Source of the DNA: Semisulcospira habei
Lineage: Eukaryota > Mollusca > Gastropoda > Semisulcospiridae
DNA: 64,000 nt
Direction: 5' to 3'
NCBI GenBank assembly: GCA_036245525.1
Contig: BTPG01000005.1
Location: forward strand, 121,542,417-121,606,416
The notes under the pieces were generated by a model. The model saw nothing but the letters and a program-made list of their open reading frames with translations. It had not been told where the DNA came from and ran no database searches. Below, one piece after another: positions 60,601 through 64,000 of this stretch; position 1 is the first letter of the stretch, and every line of letters starts with the position of its first letter. A program made the position numbers and the translations under genes.

Positions 60601-62384
60601 TACACTCCTGGTCTGGATTCAGGAACCCCTTCACCCTGTGGGAGCTCTCAAGGATTTATGCCTCTCGCCAAATGTTAGGCGTTTCGATTCAGAGGTTTTC
60701 TGCGTAGTCAGGCATCAGAACTGTTCACCCCCCAAAAATCTGAAAACGGCGATTTTGAAGAATTGTAGAGTTATTTAAAGCCATTTCCAAGTCAAAAGTG
60801 TTATTAAACAGAGGCCAGGAAAATCTGAAAATCGCCGAAAATCAGACAGTTCTGATGCCTGGTAGTGTCGTTTTAGGTAGAAATGTGGGTTAAGTCTGGT
60901 TTTTTCCCTCCTTTTTTTAAACTCCGCGATTTAAAACCCTTCGTGTCGCAGATTGTTTTTGCCAGGCACTGGTTGAATATTTAGGGTGTGATTTTTTGGT
61001 GATGGTAGAAAACTGACAAGTTTTATTTTTCCCAAAAATCATCAAAAACAGCTTGTGGTTGGTTGAATATTGGTATTCAGGCATTCTAAAAATCAGCATC
61101 AAATATAATGATATTCTTACACTGAGCAGCTGTTCTGATCTGTTGGTGGTGAAGAACCAGCTGTACAGTGCAGAGTGGAAAAGCATGTCATTGGACTTCA
61201 GGGCAGTCTCTAGTACCTCTCCACTCTGAAAACAAACAAAAGTTACTGCAAAATTTTGATACAACCTCACTGTGCATGCAGCTGCTGGTACTGTTTCAAG
61301 TACTGATAGTTGCATGCAAAAGGGCTTTAAGCATTTACAAAAAGCCGTAAAAAAAATCAACACCACACAACTGCAAGAGACATAGATCCTCATGAGCTCC
61401 CACAGTTGCAGGGGCTCATAAGGATCTATGCTTCTTGCTGAAACCGCTTGGTACTCATGTTCCCTTGGTGACAAGGAATGTCCGACGTTGAAGGTACCAG
61501 GATTTCAAAACCACAATCTGTGTCCATAGGCAGTGATGGGGTAGAACATGCAGCAACACATTTTGGAATGCCGAATAAAGTCTCGTTACTTCACTCAGAT
61601 TTCCATGTTCCACCAAAGTGCAGGAAATTCACATAGAAAGCTTTGATTTCCATTCTTCAACTCATTCAGCCCTGACACACTACAGCAGGAGATGGGTCAA
61701 CCACCATAATTCAAGGGCAGTGCCAGATTAGCTTGGCGCTGTCAGCGCCAAGCTAATCTGGCACTGCCCTTGAATTATCATGGTCGATCCATCTCCTGCA
61801 ACAGGTGCATAGTCGTTAGATGACACCTCCAAAATTTGGGCAATACGTGCGCCAGGCTGAATGAGTTAAAACACTGGGACATAAAGTCAAAATTGGTAGA
61901 CGTTTGGAAATAAAAAGGTCAAAACTGTGCGTTTCCATGAAACTGTGGATTAACCCATTCAACCACAGTCGCATTTCCCAAATTCTGGACTTGTCAGCCA
62001 ATGCGTATGTACCTGTTGGAAATGGATTGACAATGATAATTCAAGGGTAGTGCTAAACCGTTTACTTGAAGCTGTACTCTGATGATTAGGAGAGCCTGAC
62101 CATGATACTCCAAGGGTGGTGTTAGTGGCATCAAACAATTCTGGCATCTGCAATGAACTATTCTGATTGTTTTACAGCTTATTATAGTCTGCCAGAGCGT
62201 AGCTTGGTATGAAAGCGAACCCAGGTCACTCACGTGCTTCTGCGCCTGTTCGACAGCCATGTGGTTGGGATCGCGTGTCTGTGCGGGTCCGGGCAATTGG
62301 GGCATGCTGGGAGACTGGGGATGCTGAGCAGCTGCGTTCCACAGGTAACCCAGCGTTTCTGTGATACACTTGTAGCACTCCATC
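17010..62384 (-). CDS. NUP155: Nuclear pore scaffold protein NUP155, C-terminal exons
   Basis: Large inner-ring scaffold nucleoporin; only about its last third is here. Minus-strand exons from 5' to 3': 62234-62384, 61121-61225, 60332-60495, 59786-59915, 35915-36046, 27307-27427, 19119-19229, 18340-18476, 17625-17737, 17010-17145. All boundaries are GT-AG and all phases fit, giving 432 residues with no stop before TAA 17010-17012. Family signatures are [85 protein letters not shown] and [20 protein letters not shown]. The protein is the helical C-terminal solenoid. The introns are enlarged enormously: 23.7 kb between exons 59786 and 36046. Each large intron holds a DIRS element in sense. The gene is convergent with ARMC7. 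The 5' exons lie beyond 64000. Confidence 0.95.
17411..17607. mobile_element. Family 2 hairpin MITE in the last NUP155 intron but one
   Basis: TTTA at 17407-17410 (decayed TTAA) and TTAA at 17608-17611. Ends CCCCCTTCCC / GCAATGAAAGGG; palindrome CAAGAGGCGTAGATCCCCATG ..GGCTCAAGAACATCTATG around 17535. It ends 14 bp from the 17625 exon edge, so it occupies the intron's 5' end in sense direction. Confidence 0.65.
17806..17916. repeat. Inverted repeat, CAGTAGCAAA / TTCCTTACTG type
   Basis: CAGTAGCAAAATGCCTTCAGG pairs with CGAGGACCTTTCCTTACTG; the inner GCCCATGCACAG/TGCGCTGGCC is also palindromic. Same family as 10782-10850. Confidence 0.55.
18060..18265. repeat. Two decayed family 2 hairpin copies
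   Basis: AATGAGGCAAGCAAAAGGTG and ATGAGGCCAGCAAACGGT each lead into GATCCTCATGAG-like palindromes; the right arm ends CATGAGGATCTATGTTTCTT. Clear ends are lost. Confidence 0.5.
18600..18722. mobile_element. Family 2 hairpin MITE
   Basis: TTAA at 18596-18599 and 18723-18726. Ends CCCCTTCACTGCGG / AATCAATGGG, with the arm GGGGCTCACGAACATCTATG. It directly abuts the next MITE at one TTAA. Confidence 0.75.
18727..18931. mobile_element. Family 1 hairpin MITE, complete
   Basis: TTAA at 18723-18726 and 18932-18935. Ends ACCATTTAGCCCCGAG / CTTGGGGCTTAAAGGG; inner palindrome around 18808. The left TTAA is the right TTAA of 18600-18722. Confidence 0.85.
18982..19033 (-). mobile_element. 52-bp SINE 3'-end retroposon with 13-bp duplication
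   Basis: GACACACAATCAA at 18969-18981 and 19034-19046 brackets only 52 bp, which read on the minus strand as a mollusc-type SINE tail (GGCGTTAAACCCCAATAACC). It is severely 5'-truncated. Confidence 0.75.
19320..19986 (+). repeat. DR1-module repeat array (interrupted by SINE and DIRS-A)
   Basis: Diverged tandem modules of about 160-190 bp. Each has a TGACCCTTGACCTTTC-like core followed by GGGTCATCCAAATTAGTATG, then CATCAGGTATCTCTGTACC and AAGTTTGGGTTTGAAG. Cores lie near 19430, 19560, 19710 and 19885. The array's 3' end (AAAGTTTACTATGAACG.. to TTTTGCTATGGCAGGTGAGCC) is at 26850-26945, beyond DIRS-A. Related arrays: 27440-28080, 28637-29222, 35105-35830. Confidence 0.75.
19990..20371 (+). mobile_element. 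SINE, same family as 4971-5355
   Basis: 15-bp duplication TTGAGTAATCTCCGA at 19975-19989 and 20372-20386. Full length, inserted in the DR1 array beside DIRS-A. Confidence 0.9.
20388..20745 (-). repeat. DIRS-A left terminus and internal complementary region, with inverted loop
   Basis: Arm TTTTTTGAAAAATACTTACC GATGGCATTAC at 20410-20444, a loop of about 200 bp, the opposite arm GTAATGCCATCGGTAAG from 20649, then TCATTTGTTTTTTTCAAAATACATTACCGATGG. The loop contains a segment (20487-20676) that is a direct repeat of the right end (26643-26830). In copies C and D the equivalent segments are inverted repeats of each other. Confidence 0.85.
20847..21960 (-). pseudogene. DIRS-A tyrosine recombinase
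   Basis: Integrates the circular DNA intermediate. The N-terminal core-binding part ([40 protein letters not shown]) is in one frame down to about 21590, and the catalytic part is in another (20847-21596): a frameshift near 21590. Catalytic residues are kept: Arg in [13 protein letters not shown], the H-x-x-R pair in [11 protein letters not shown], and Tyr in [11 protein letters not shown] with Trp (GGW) at the second His/Trp position. The ORF overlaps the end of the RT-RNase H frame, as in other DIRS elements. Confidence 0.9.
21759..23757 (-). pseudogene. DIRS-A reverse transcriptase, RNase H and methyltransferase-like region
   Basis: [22 protein letters not shown], motif [25 protein letters not shown] and the YLDD box in [11 protein letters not shown]. 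RNase H keeps Asp ([11 protein letters not shown]), Glu ([11 protein letters not shown]), Asp ([12 protein letters not shown]) and Asp ([11 protein letters not shown]). A further conserved block ([20 protein letters not shown] to [17 protein letters not shown]) sits where DIRS elements carry a Dam-like N6-adenine methyltransferase. Breaks: tandem 7-bp duplication TAGCGCT at 23466-23479 (frameshift after DLSAL) and an in-frame TAG at 22554-22556. Confidence 0.9.
23760..26345 (-). pseudogene. DIRS-A Gag-like protein
   Basis: Probable ATG at 26345 ([18 protein letters not shown]). An N-terminal Cys cluster follows: CLLCG, then [20 protein letters not shown] low-complexity middle is built of about four tandem repeats of ~50 residues (poly-Pro, then PGGPGVT.., FPERAW), encoded by plus-strand 25140-25780 with G-runs at 25189-25208, 25357-25374, 25513-25528 and 25673-25682. 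The conserved C-terminal domain has [38 protein letters not shown] and [17 protein letters not shown] sequence. The N-terminal part and the C-terminal part are in different frames; the switch falls at the 25189 G-run. No CCHC knuckle is present. Confidence 0.8.
26643..26846 (-). repeat. DIRS-A right terminal repeat
   Basis: Direct (not inverted) copy of 20487-20676, then CCAGATAGTAATGCCATCAG TAATGTATTTTG. It holds the hairpin GTTGTGTGCTATACACAAC at 26753-26771, upstream of Gag. Confidence 0.85.
27440..28080 (+). repeat. DR1-module repeat array
   Basis: Begins AACAAGAAAGGCAAAGCCC; about three modules with cores near 27627, 27789 and 27946 (TGACCCTTGACCTTTC type). In a NUP155 intron, just upstream in gene direction of exon 27307-27427. 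Confidence 0.75.
28095..28636. mobile_element. Non-autonomous hAT-like element
   Basis: Terminal inverted repeats CAGGGATTGAAATAT / GTATTTTGAACCCTG, both ends rich in GGGGCC / AAGCCCCTTACTT palindromes. No ORF. CAGGG termini suggest hAT; an 8-bp duplication is not clear. Confidence 0.55.
28637..29222 (+). repeat. DR1-module repeat array, cut by DIRS-B
   Basis: Cores near 28759, 28934, 28993 and 29154, several with the perfect TGACCCTTGACCTTT. It stops in the middle of a module (GTACCAAGTTT) where DIRS-B sequence begins. Confidence 0.75.
29236..30110 (-). pseudogene. DIRS-B tyrosine recombinase, truncated
   Basis: Keeps [40 protein letters not shown], the catalytic Arg region [13 protein letters not shown] and RAHEIRA (H-x-x-R). 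The Trp and Tyr motifs are gone at the truncation. Several frames. Confidence 0.85.
30110..31860 (-). pseudogene. DIRS-B reverse transcriptase-RNase H
   Basis: Fragments in several frames: FYSRL-type RT start, [20 protein letters not shown] (motif A Asp changed to His), [15 protein letters not shown] (box changed to HLDD), RNase [16 protein letters not shown], then the methyltransferase-like block with PLFVSP and AFPPPTHPL. Key residues are lost, so it is non-functional. Confidence 0.85.
31860..34560 (-). pseudogene. DIRS-B Gag-like protein
   Basis: N-terminal Cys cluster at about 34330-34470 ([46 protein letters not shown]). An Arg/Ser-rich middle follows, then a poly-Pro run, [20 protein letters not shown] and [15 protein letters not shown]. 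The poly-Pro run is a 44-base G tract on the plus strand (32864-32907), longer than in other copies. Frames are broken on both sides. Confidence 0.75.
32864..32907 (+). repeat. 44-bp poly-G tract in DIRS-B gag
   Basis: Uninterrupted G run encoding poly-Pro in antisense. It lies at the same Gag position as PPSPPP in copies A and C. Confidence 0.9.
35105..35830 (+). repeat. DR1-module array remnants
   Basis: Array 3' end (CCAACGTTAAAGTTTACCACGG) at 35105, then modules with cores at 35249 and 35630, ending ACTCACTTTTGCTATC. A foreign segment (about 35370-35575) with no clear identity interrupts it. Confidence 0.65.
36547..39126 (+). repeat. 5' LTR (contains an RTE-like LINE)
   Basis: About 1.3 kb of LTR once the LINE and its 13-bp duplication are removed. 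A (GT)n tract lies at 37181-37210. It differs from the 3' LTR by few substitutions, implying a fairly young insertion. Confidence 0.85.
37739..39003 (+). pseudogene. 5'-truncated LINE (RTE-like) in the 5' LTR
   Basis: 13-bp duplication TTAGAAAGGGAGC at 37726-37738 and 39004-39016. [18 protein letters not shown], motif [37 protein letters not shown] box in [12 protein letters not shown]; tail [17 protein letters not shown] and a final [20 protein letters not shown]. It ends in GTAAGTAAGTAAGT. One in-frame TGA near 37967 (WKLL then stop). Clade assignment is tentative. Confidence 0.85.
39508..41583 (+). pseudogene. LTR-element Gag with coiled coil, SCAN-like capsid part and two CCHC knuckles
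   Basis: ATG at 39508 ([19 protein letters not shown]) meets TGA within 20 codons. The frame then resumes ([15 protein letters not shown]) and breaks again in a (GA)n tract near 39820-39860. The second long frame (39862-41583, 573 residues) has a charged coiled coil ([12 protein letters not shown] repeats, to about residue 105), a capsid-like region starting [18 protein letters not shown], then [18 protein letters not shown] and [20 protein letters not shown], which resemble a SCAN domain. Two zinc knuckles follow ([14 protein letters not shown] at ~41 kb and [14 protein letters not shown]), then a protease-like stretch in which the active DSG/DTG reads DSR. Known biology: SCAN domains descend from Gmr1-like Gag. 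Confidence 0.8.
41970..43609 (+). repeat. 3' LTR (contains a SINE)
   Basis: Starts at 41970 directly after the purine tract and ends GCGTTACA. The (GT)n tract is longer than in the 5' LTR (42600-42674). The SINE at 43272-43555 removes no LTR sequence. Confidence 0.88.
43272..43555 (-). mobile_element. SINE, internally deleted copy
   Basis: 11-bp duplication TCTGTTGCGTG at 43261-43271 and 43556-43566. It reads on the minus strand and lacks about 100 bp of the middle present in the other three copies. Confidence 0.88.
43735..44840 (-). pseudogene. DIRS-C tyrosine recombinase
   Basis: Catalytic Arg in [16 protein letters not shown]-x-x-R in [13 protein letters not shown], Trp and Tyr in [21 protein letters not shown]-terminal part [20 protein letters not shown]. 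All catalytic residues are present but frameshifts occur near 44150 and 44475. Confidence 0.88.
44853..45973 (+). mobile_element. 5'-truncated LINE, RNase H/C-terminal end, (GAA)n tail
   Basis: Duplication AAGAGAGCTTGT at 44841-44852 and 45974-45985. The ORF at 45459-45947 encodes a LINE C-terminus: [20 protein letters not shown] and the Cys/His motif [17 protein letters not shown]. The tail is GAAGAAGAAG. The first 600 bp (44853-45450) show no ORF I recognise and may belong to another element carried along. Confidence 0.8.
45986..47675 (-). pseudogene. DIRS-C reverse transcriptase-RNase H and methyltransferase-like region
   Basis: [22 protein letters not shown], motif [28 protein letters not shown]; RNase [17 protein letters not shown]; block [20 protein letters not shown] and [11 protein letters not shown]. 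At least four frameshifts. Confidence 0.85.
47676..48717 (+). mobile_element. Solo LTR of the gag-only LTR family
   Basis: Same ends (TGTGATGAAAC..GCGTTACA) with a 5-bp duplication GCGGC at 47671-47675 and 48718-48722. 1042 bp, clearly diverged from the other two LTRs and with a short (GT)n, so it is an older insertion reduced by LTR recombination. Confidence 0.9.
48723..51249 (-). pseudogene. DIRS-C Gag-like protein
   Basis: Cys cluster at 51100-51200 ([36 protein letters not shown]). The middle contains about three tandem 21-residue units ([20 protein letters not shown]; 50490-50680), then [14 protein letters not shown] and [20 protein letters not shown], and the domain [18 protein letters not shown]. 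Multiple frames. The repeats are unrelated to those in DIRS-A. Confidence 0.75.
51736..52163. mobile_element. Family 1 MITE with right arm in three tandem copies
   Basis: TTAA at 51732-51735 and 52164-52167. After the normal hairpin (centre about 51821), the right arm (CAAGCTAATCTGG..CACCTCCAAAATTTGGTAAA) repeats twice more with a period of about 110 bp. A piece of the CAGTAAGCAAA-type repeat follows to 52235. Confidence 0.75.
52818..53393 (-). pseudogene. DIRS-D1 tyrosine recombinase fragment
   Basis: [20 protein letters not shown], then [14 protein letters not shown], where the H-x-x-R histidine is Pro, and [14 protein letters not shown] with the Tyr. Cut by the gap. Confidence 0.85.
53394..53403. 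other. Assembly gap (10 N)
   Basis: Fixed-size N run joining two different DIRS copies; true size unknown. Confidence 0.98.
53631..54720 (-). pseudogene. DIRS-D2 tyrosine recombinase
   Basis: All catalytic residues are present ([46 protein letters not shown]). A TGA replaces the Arg codon in LRWVI-R near 53877 (CGA to TGA, CpG-type change) and further shifts follow near 53845 and 54417. Confidence 0.88.
54530..56570 (-). pseudogene. DIRS-D2 reverse transcriptase-RNase H with methyltransferase-like region
   Basis: Best-preserved polymerase of the window: [32 protein letters not shown], and RNase [48 protein letters not shown]. The 54530-55558 frame stays open through the block [20 protein letters not shown] and [15 protein letters not shown], and overlaps the recombinase start in another frame. 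Frameshifts near 55560 and 56165. Confidence 0.9.
56506..58095 (-). pseudogene. DIRS-D2 Gag-like protein, decayed
   Basis: N-terminal Cys cluster remnants at 57960-58075 ([12 protein letters not shown] in one frame, [19 protein letters not shown] in another). The middle has repeated units ([21 protein letters not shown], and a ~250-bp duplication sharing CGTTCCAGGGGTCGCCTGTC at 57290 and 57543). The C-terminal domain is only faintly kept. Confidence 0.65.
58263..59534. other. Unassigned sequence before the DIRS-D right terminus
   Basis: No coding region I trust. The part 58880-59515 is rich in CAC/ACAGCC motifs with imperfect short repeats (CAACACCGGCTACAAGTGTC, AACAAGTGTCCAAGCCGACG), resembling the leader between Gag and terminus in copy A. 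It is probably the D1 leader. Confidence 0.35.
60085..60240. repeat. Family 1 MITE remnant plus CAGTAAGCAAA-type inverted repeat
   Basis: GAAATTGGCGCCAAGGTATC then CCACCCTTGAACTACCA is a half MITE; CAGTAGCAAAAACGTCTTCGG ..AAGGACCTTTGCTTATTGGG is the second repeat. Lies in the NUP155 intron before exon 60332-60495. Confidence 0.5.
60600..60670. repeat. Half of a family 2 hairpin
   Basis: CCCCTTCACCCTGTGGGAGC TCTCAAGGATTTATGCCTCT matches the right arm only. The following 60671-61120 shows no feature apart from a decayed internal duplication (ATCTGAAAACGGCGATT / ATCTGAAAATCGCCGAA). Confidence 0.4.
61368..61441. repeat. Family 2 hairpin core
   Basis: CATAGATCCTCATGAGCTCC pairs with GGGGCTCATAAGGATCTATG around a GTTGC loop; no TTAA ends seen. 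Confidence 0.6.
61661..61865. mobile_element. Family 1 MITE, complete
   Basis: Right TTAA at 61866-61869; left flank TTCAA. A very clean hairpin centred at 61741 (GATTAGCTTGGCGCTGTCAG and complement). Nearly identical in layout to 11587-11792. Confidence 0.8.
61954..62120. mobile_element. Family 1 MITE, right half decayed
   Basis: TTAA at 61950-61953, end CCCATTCAACCACAGTCGC, then GTACCTGTTGGAAATGGATTG ACAATGATAATTCAAGGG. The second arm is degenerate. Confidence 0.6.
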
Positions 62385-62433
62385 CTGGTGGCAATGGAAA
62401 ATAAATAAATAAATACATAAATAAAATTTTTAA

Positions 62434-62502
62434 CTCTGTGGGTGTCGGTAGTGGTTTTAGTTGTGATGATTCCTACAGCTGCAACTACTGACACCCAAAG
62501 GG
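62434..62502. mobile_element. Family 3 MITE, second copy
   Basis: TTAA at 62430-62433 and TTAG at 62503-62506. Ends CTCTGTGGGTGTCGGTAGTGG / CTACTGACACCCAAAGGG. Same family as 3007-3090. Confidence 0.75.
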
Positions 62503-62663
62503 TTAGACAGTGATAATTGGTGTGGGTGGAGATACATTGTAATGAGGAGCTACAGGTTTTCCGTTAAAAGAAAATTCTCGGTATTTGACCGACTAATTTG
62601 GACAGGGACAGAAAAAATGGAAAGCCATCCATCACCAGGATGGACAAATTTTGAGAGAAAAAA

Positions 62664-64000
62664 AATGCATTTTTCTTTAAAAGGTATTTTTTCGAAAAAT
62701 ACTTACCGATGACATGACAAATGGGAGTGTCTACTACGTGCTCAAATTCTAGCCTACGAACCCGTTGTGTGCGCACACAACCCGGGAGGCACTCGGGGAA
62801 CCCTCCAGAGGGGCCAAGAGTTGTCTCCCGGACCTGCCTATCCGGTTCCGAGTCACCTGACTCGCCAGTCAGATACTAGGCTCACCAGCGGCAAGCGGGG
62901 CAGGTGGGAGGGTCCTCCGTGTCATGTCATCGGTAAGTATTTTTCGAAAAAATACCTTTTAAAGAAAAATGCATTTATTTCATCAAAAACATTACCGATG
63001 ACATGACAAATGGGAGAATCACGAATAGGAGGAGGGTGCCGCCCCGGTACTACCGGAGACCAAGACCGTCCTCCCATTGCTAATTCCCAGGTAACGAGCT
63101 AGGTGCGTACCTACGGCGCCTGCTGCGCCGGGAGGGAGTGCTGTGCCACCGTGAGGTCCCCCAACAAGGCGAGGTTGTCTCGCTGTCCCGCCAGATCCCG
63201 AAGGTAGAAACGAGCGAAGGTAGATTCTGCTCGCCAGCCCACCGCGGCCACGATGTCCTTGACAGCGCAGTTCCGATCGAATGCGACGCTCGTGGCCATG
63301 GCGCGTACTTCGTGTGCGCGGATCTTCAGTCTCTGCGCTACGCGTGGGGAGAGATCCATGTATGCCGATCGTATTACCCAGCGCAGCCAGGAGGAGATCG
63401 TCTGGGCTGTGATATCAGTCTTGCCCTGGCGTATGGGCAGGAAGAGGCGGGAGCGCCCTCTACGGGTAACTTTGGTACGGCGCAGGTAGATGCGTAGGGC
63501 ACGCACGGGATCCTGTCGCCGAGTCTCCGGAGAGCAGGCAGGCCCTCCCAGGGGCCGCAAGGTGATGATCTGTGGAGCAGTTAGGGGCGACCTTGTTTTG
63601 GCAATAAAGCTGGGGTCCGTTAAGAGCTGCACGGAGCGATCTGCCCTGAACTGGAGGCAGTCTGGGCGGGTAGAAAGAGCGTGTAGCTCGCTAACTCTGG
63701 ACGCGGTGGCCAAGGCTAGAAGGAAGCAGGTCTTGCGTGTCACATTTGCCAGAGGGGCTAGAGCGAGTGGCTCGAACTGGGAAGAATTCAGCCAGGTCAG
63801 GACCCAAGGTAGGTCCCAGCGAGGAACGAGAGAACGCTGAGTCGGACGTTGGAGGCTGAAGCTGGACATGAGGTCGGAGAGGTCCTTACAGGCGCCGGGG
63901 TCTGGAAGGCCGAGATGACGGTACGTGTCGGCGACCATGGATAAGTATCCCCTGATGGTGATGGGCGCCAAACCTTGGACCTCGAAGAGCCATAGGAGAA
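62664..64000 (-). mobile_element. DIRS-E, 3' end only (continues past window)
   Basis: Left terminus from AAATGCATTTTTCTTTAAAAGG, loop in the same orientation as C and D, internal complementary region 62920-63006, then an intact recombinase frame. It lies in the NUP155 intron upstream of exon 62234-62384. Confidence 0.88.
63111..64000 (-). CDS. DIRS-E tyrosine recombinase, uninterrupted reading frame
   Basis: One open frame from the window edge to the stop at 63111, about 296 residues. It covers [20 protein letters not shown], catalytic Arg in [17 protein letters not shown], a Lys/Arg-rich strand ([18 protein letters not shown]), H-x-x-R in [15 protein letters not shown], Trp in AVGWRAESTF and Tyr in [11 protein letters not shown]. 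All catalytic positions are intact and no frameshift is present, in contrast to copies A-D. The N-terminal ~50 residues and the rest of the element are outside the window, so whether the element is active cannot be judged. Confidence 0.88.
   Translation of the reverse strand, partial: LLWLFEVQGLAPITIRGYLSMVADTYRHLGLPDPGACKDLSDLMSSFSLQRPTQRSLVPRWDLPWVLTWLNSSQFEPLALAPLANVTRKTCFLLALATASRVSELHALSTRPDCLQFRADRSVQLLTDPSFIAKTRSPLTAPQIITLRPLGGPACSPETRRQDPVRALRIYLRRTKVTRRGRSRLFLPIRQGKTDITAQTISSWLRWVIRSAYMDLSPRVAQRLKIRAHEVRAMATSVAFDRNCAVKDIVAAVGWRAESTFARFYLRDLAGQRDNLALLGDLTVAQHSLPAQQAP

Noticed and set aside
12305..62500. Dispersed palindromes as a CRISPR array
   Set aside because: Spacing is irregular and kilobases long, flanks are TTAA duplications, and the host is an animal with spliced genes.

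Overview
The window is animal nuclear DNA, most likely from a marine mollusc or a related lophotrochozoan. The evidence is split genes with GT-AG introns, vertebrate-like orthologues, a mollusc-type SINE tail with GTTAAACCCCAATAAC polarity, and a very dense invertebrate transposon load. The species cannot be named from sequence alone. There is no prokaryotic operon, CRISPR array or tRNA/rRNA gene that I can support.

Three host genes are present. At the left edge lie the first three coding exons of the AMP-activated kinase alpha subunit (512-1955, minus). ARMC7 is complete in seven exons (2261-12104, plus) and starts 305 bp from the AMPK start codon, so the two probably share a bidirectional promoter. 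NUP155 runs on the minus strand from its stop at 17010 to beyond the right edge. Ten exons are visible (17010-62384), covering about the C-terminal third of the protein. ARMC7 and NUP155 are convergent.

Everything else is mobile DNA in introns and spacers. ARMC7 intron 3 holds a full-length LINE (3912-9959, minus, 11-bp target duplication). That LINE is split by a 2.1-kb non-autonomous DNA transposon (4474-6578), which itself carries a SINE. The NUP155 introns hold at least five copies of one DIRS family (tyrosine-recombinase retrotransposon: Gag, RT, RNase H, methyltransferase-like region, tyrosine recombinase), all in the sense orientation of NUP155. These are A 20388-26846, B 29223-35104, C 36192-51709, D 52373-59740 (composite, with an assembly gap at 53394-53403) and E from 62664 past the edge. 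Copy C is broken by a 7-kb gag-only LTR element with a SCAN-like capsid region (36547-43609), a truncated LINE and a solo LTR. The LTR element carries an RTE-like LINE in its 5' LTR and a SINE in its 3' LTR.

Between these lie many short hairpin elements flanked by TTAA (at least three families) and arrays of a diverged module of roughly 160-190 bp whose core resembles a DR1 nuclear-receptor site.

The most notable signals are: (i) in DIRS copy A the terminal segment between the inverted arms is flipped relative to the other copies; (ii) a covarying hairpin is kept in the DIRS termini; (iii) MITEs of different families lie back to back sharing a single TTAA; (iv) a MITE edge coincides with the NUP155 stop codon; (v) the DR1-like arrays; (vi) the SCAN-like, pol-less LTR element. 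All positions come from reading the sequence by eye; splice sites were checked by codon phase, and element ends by target duplications where present.
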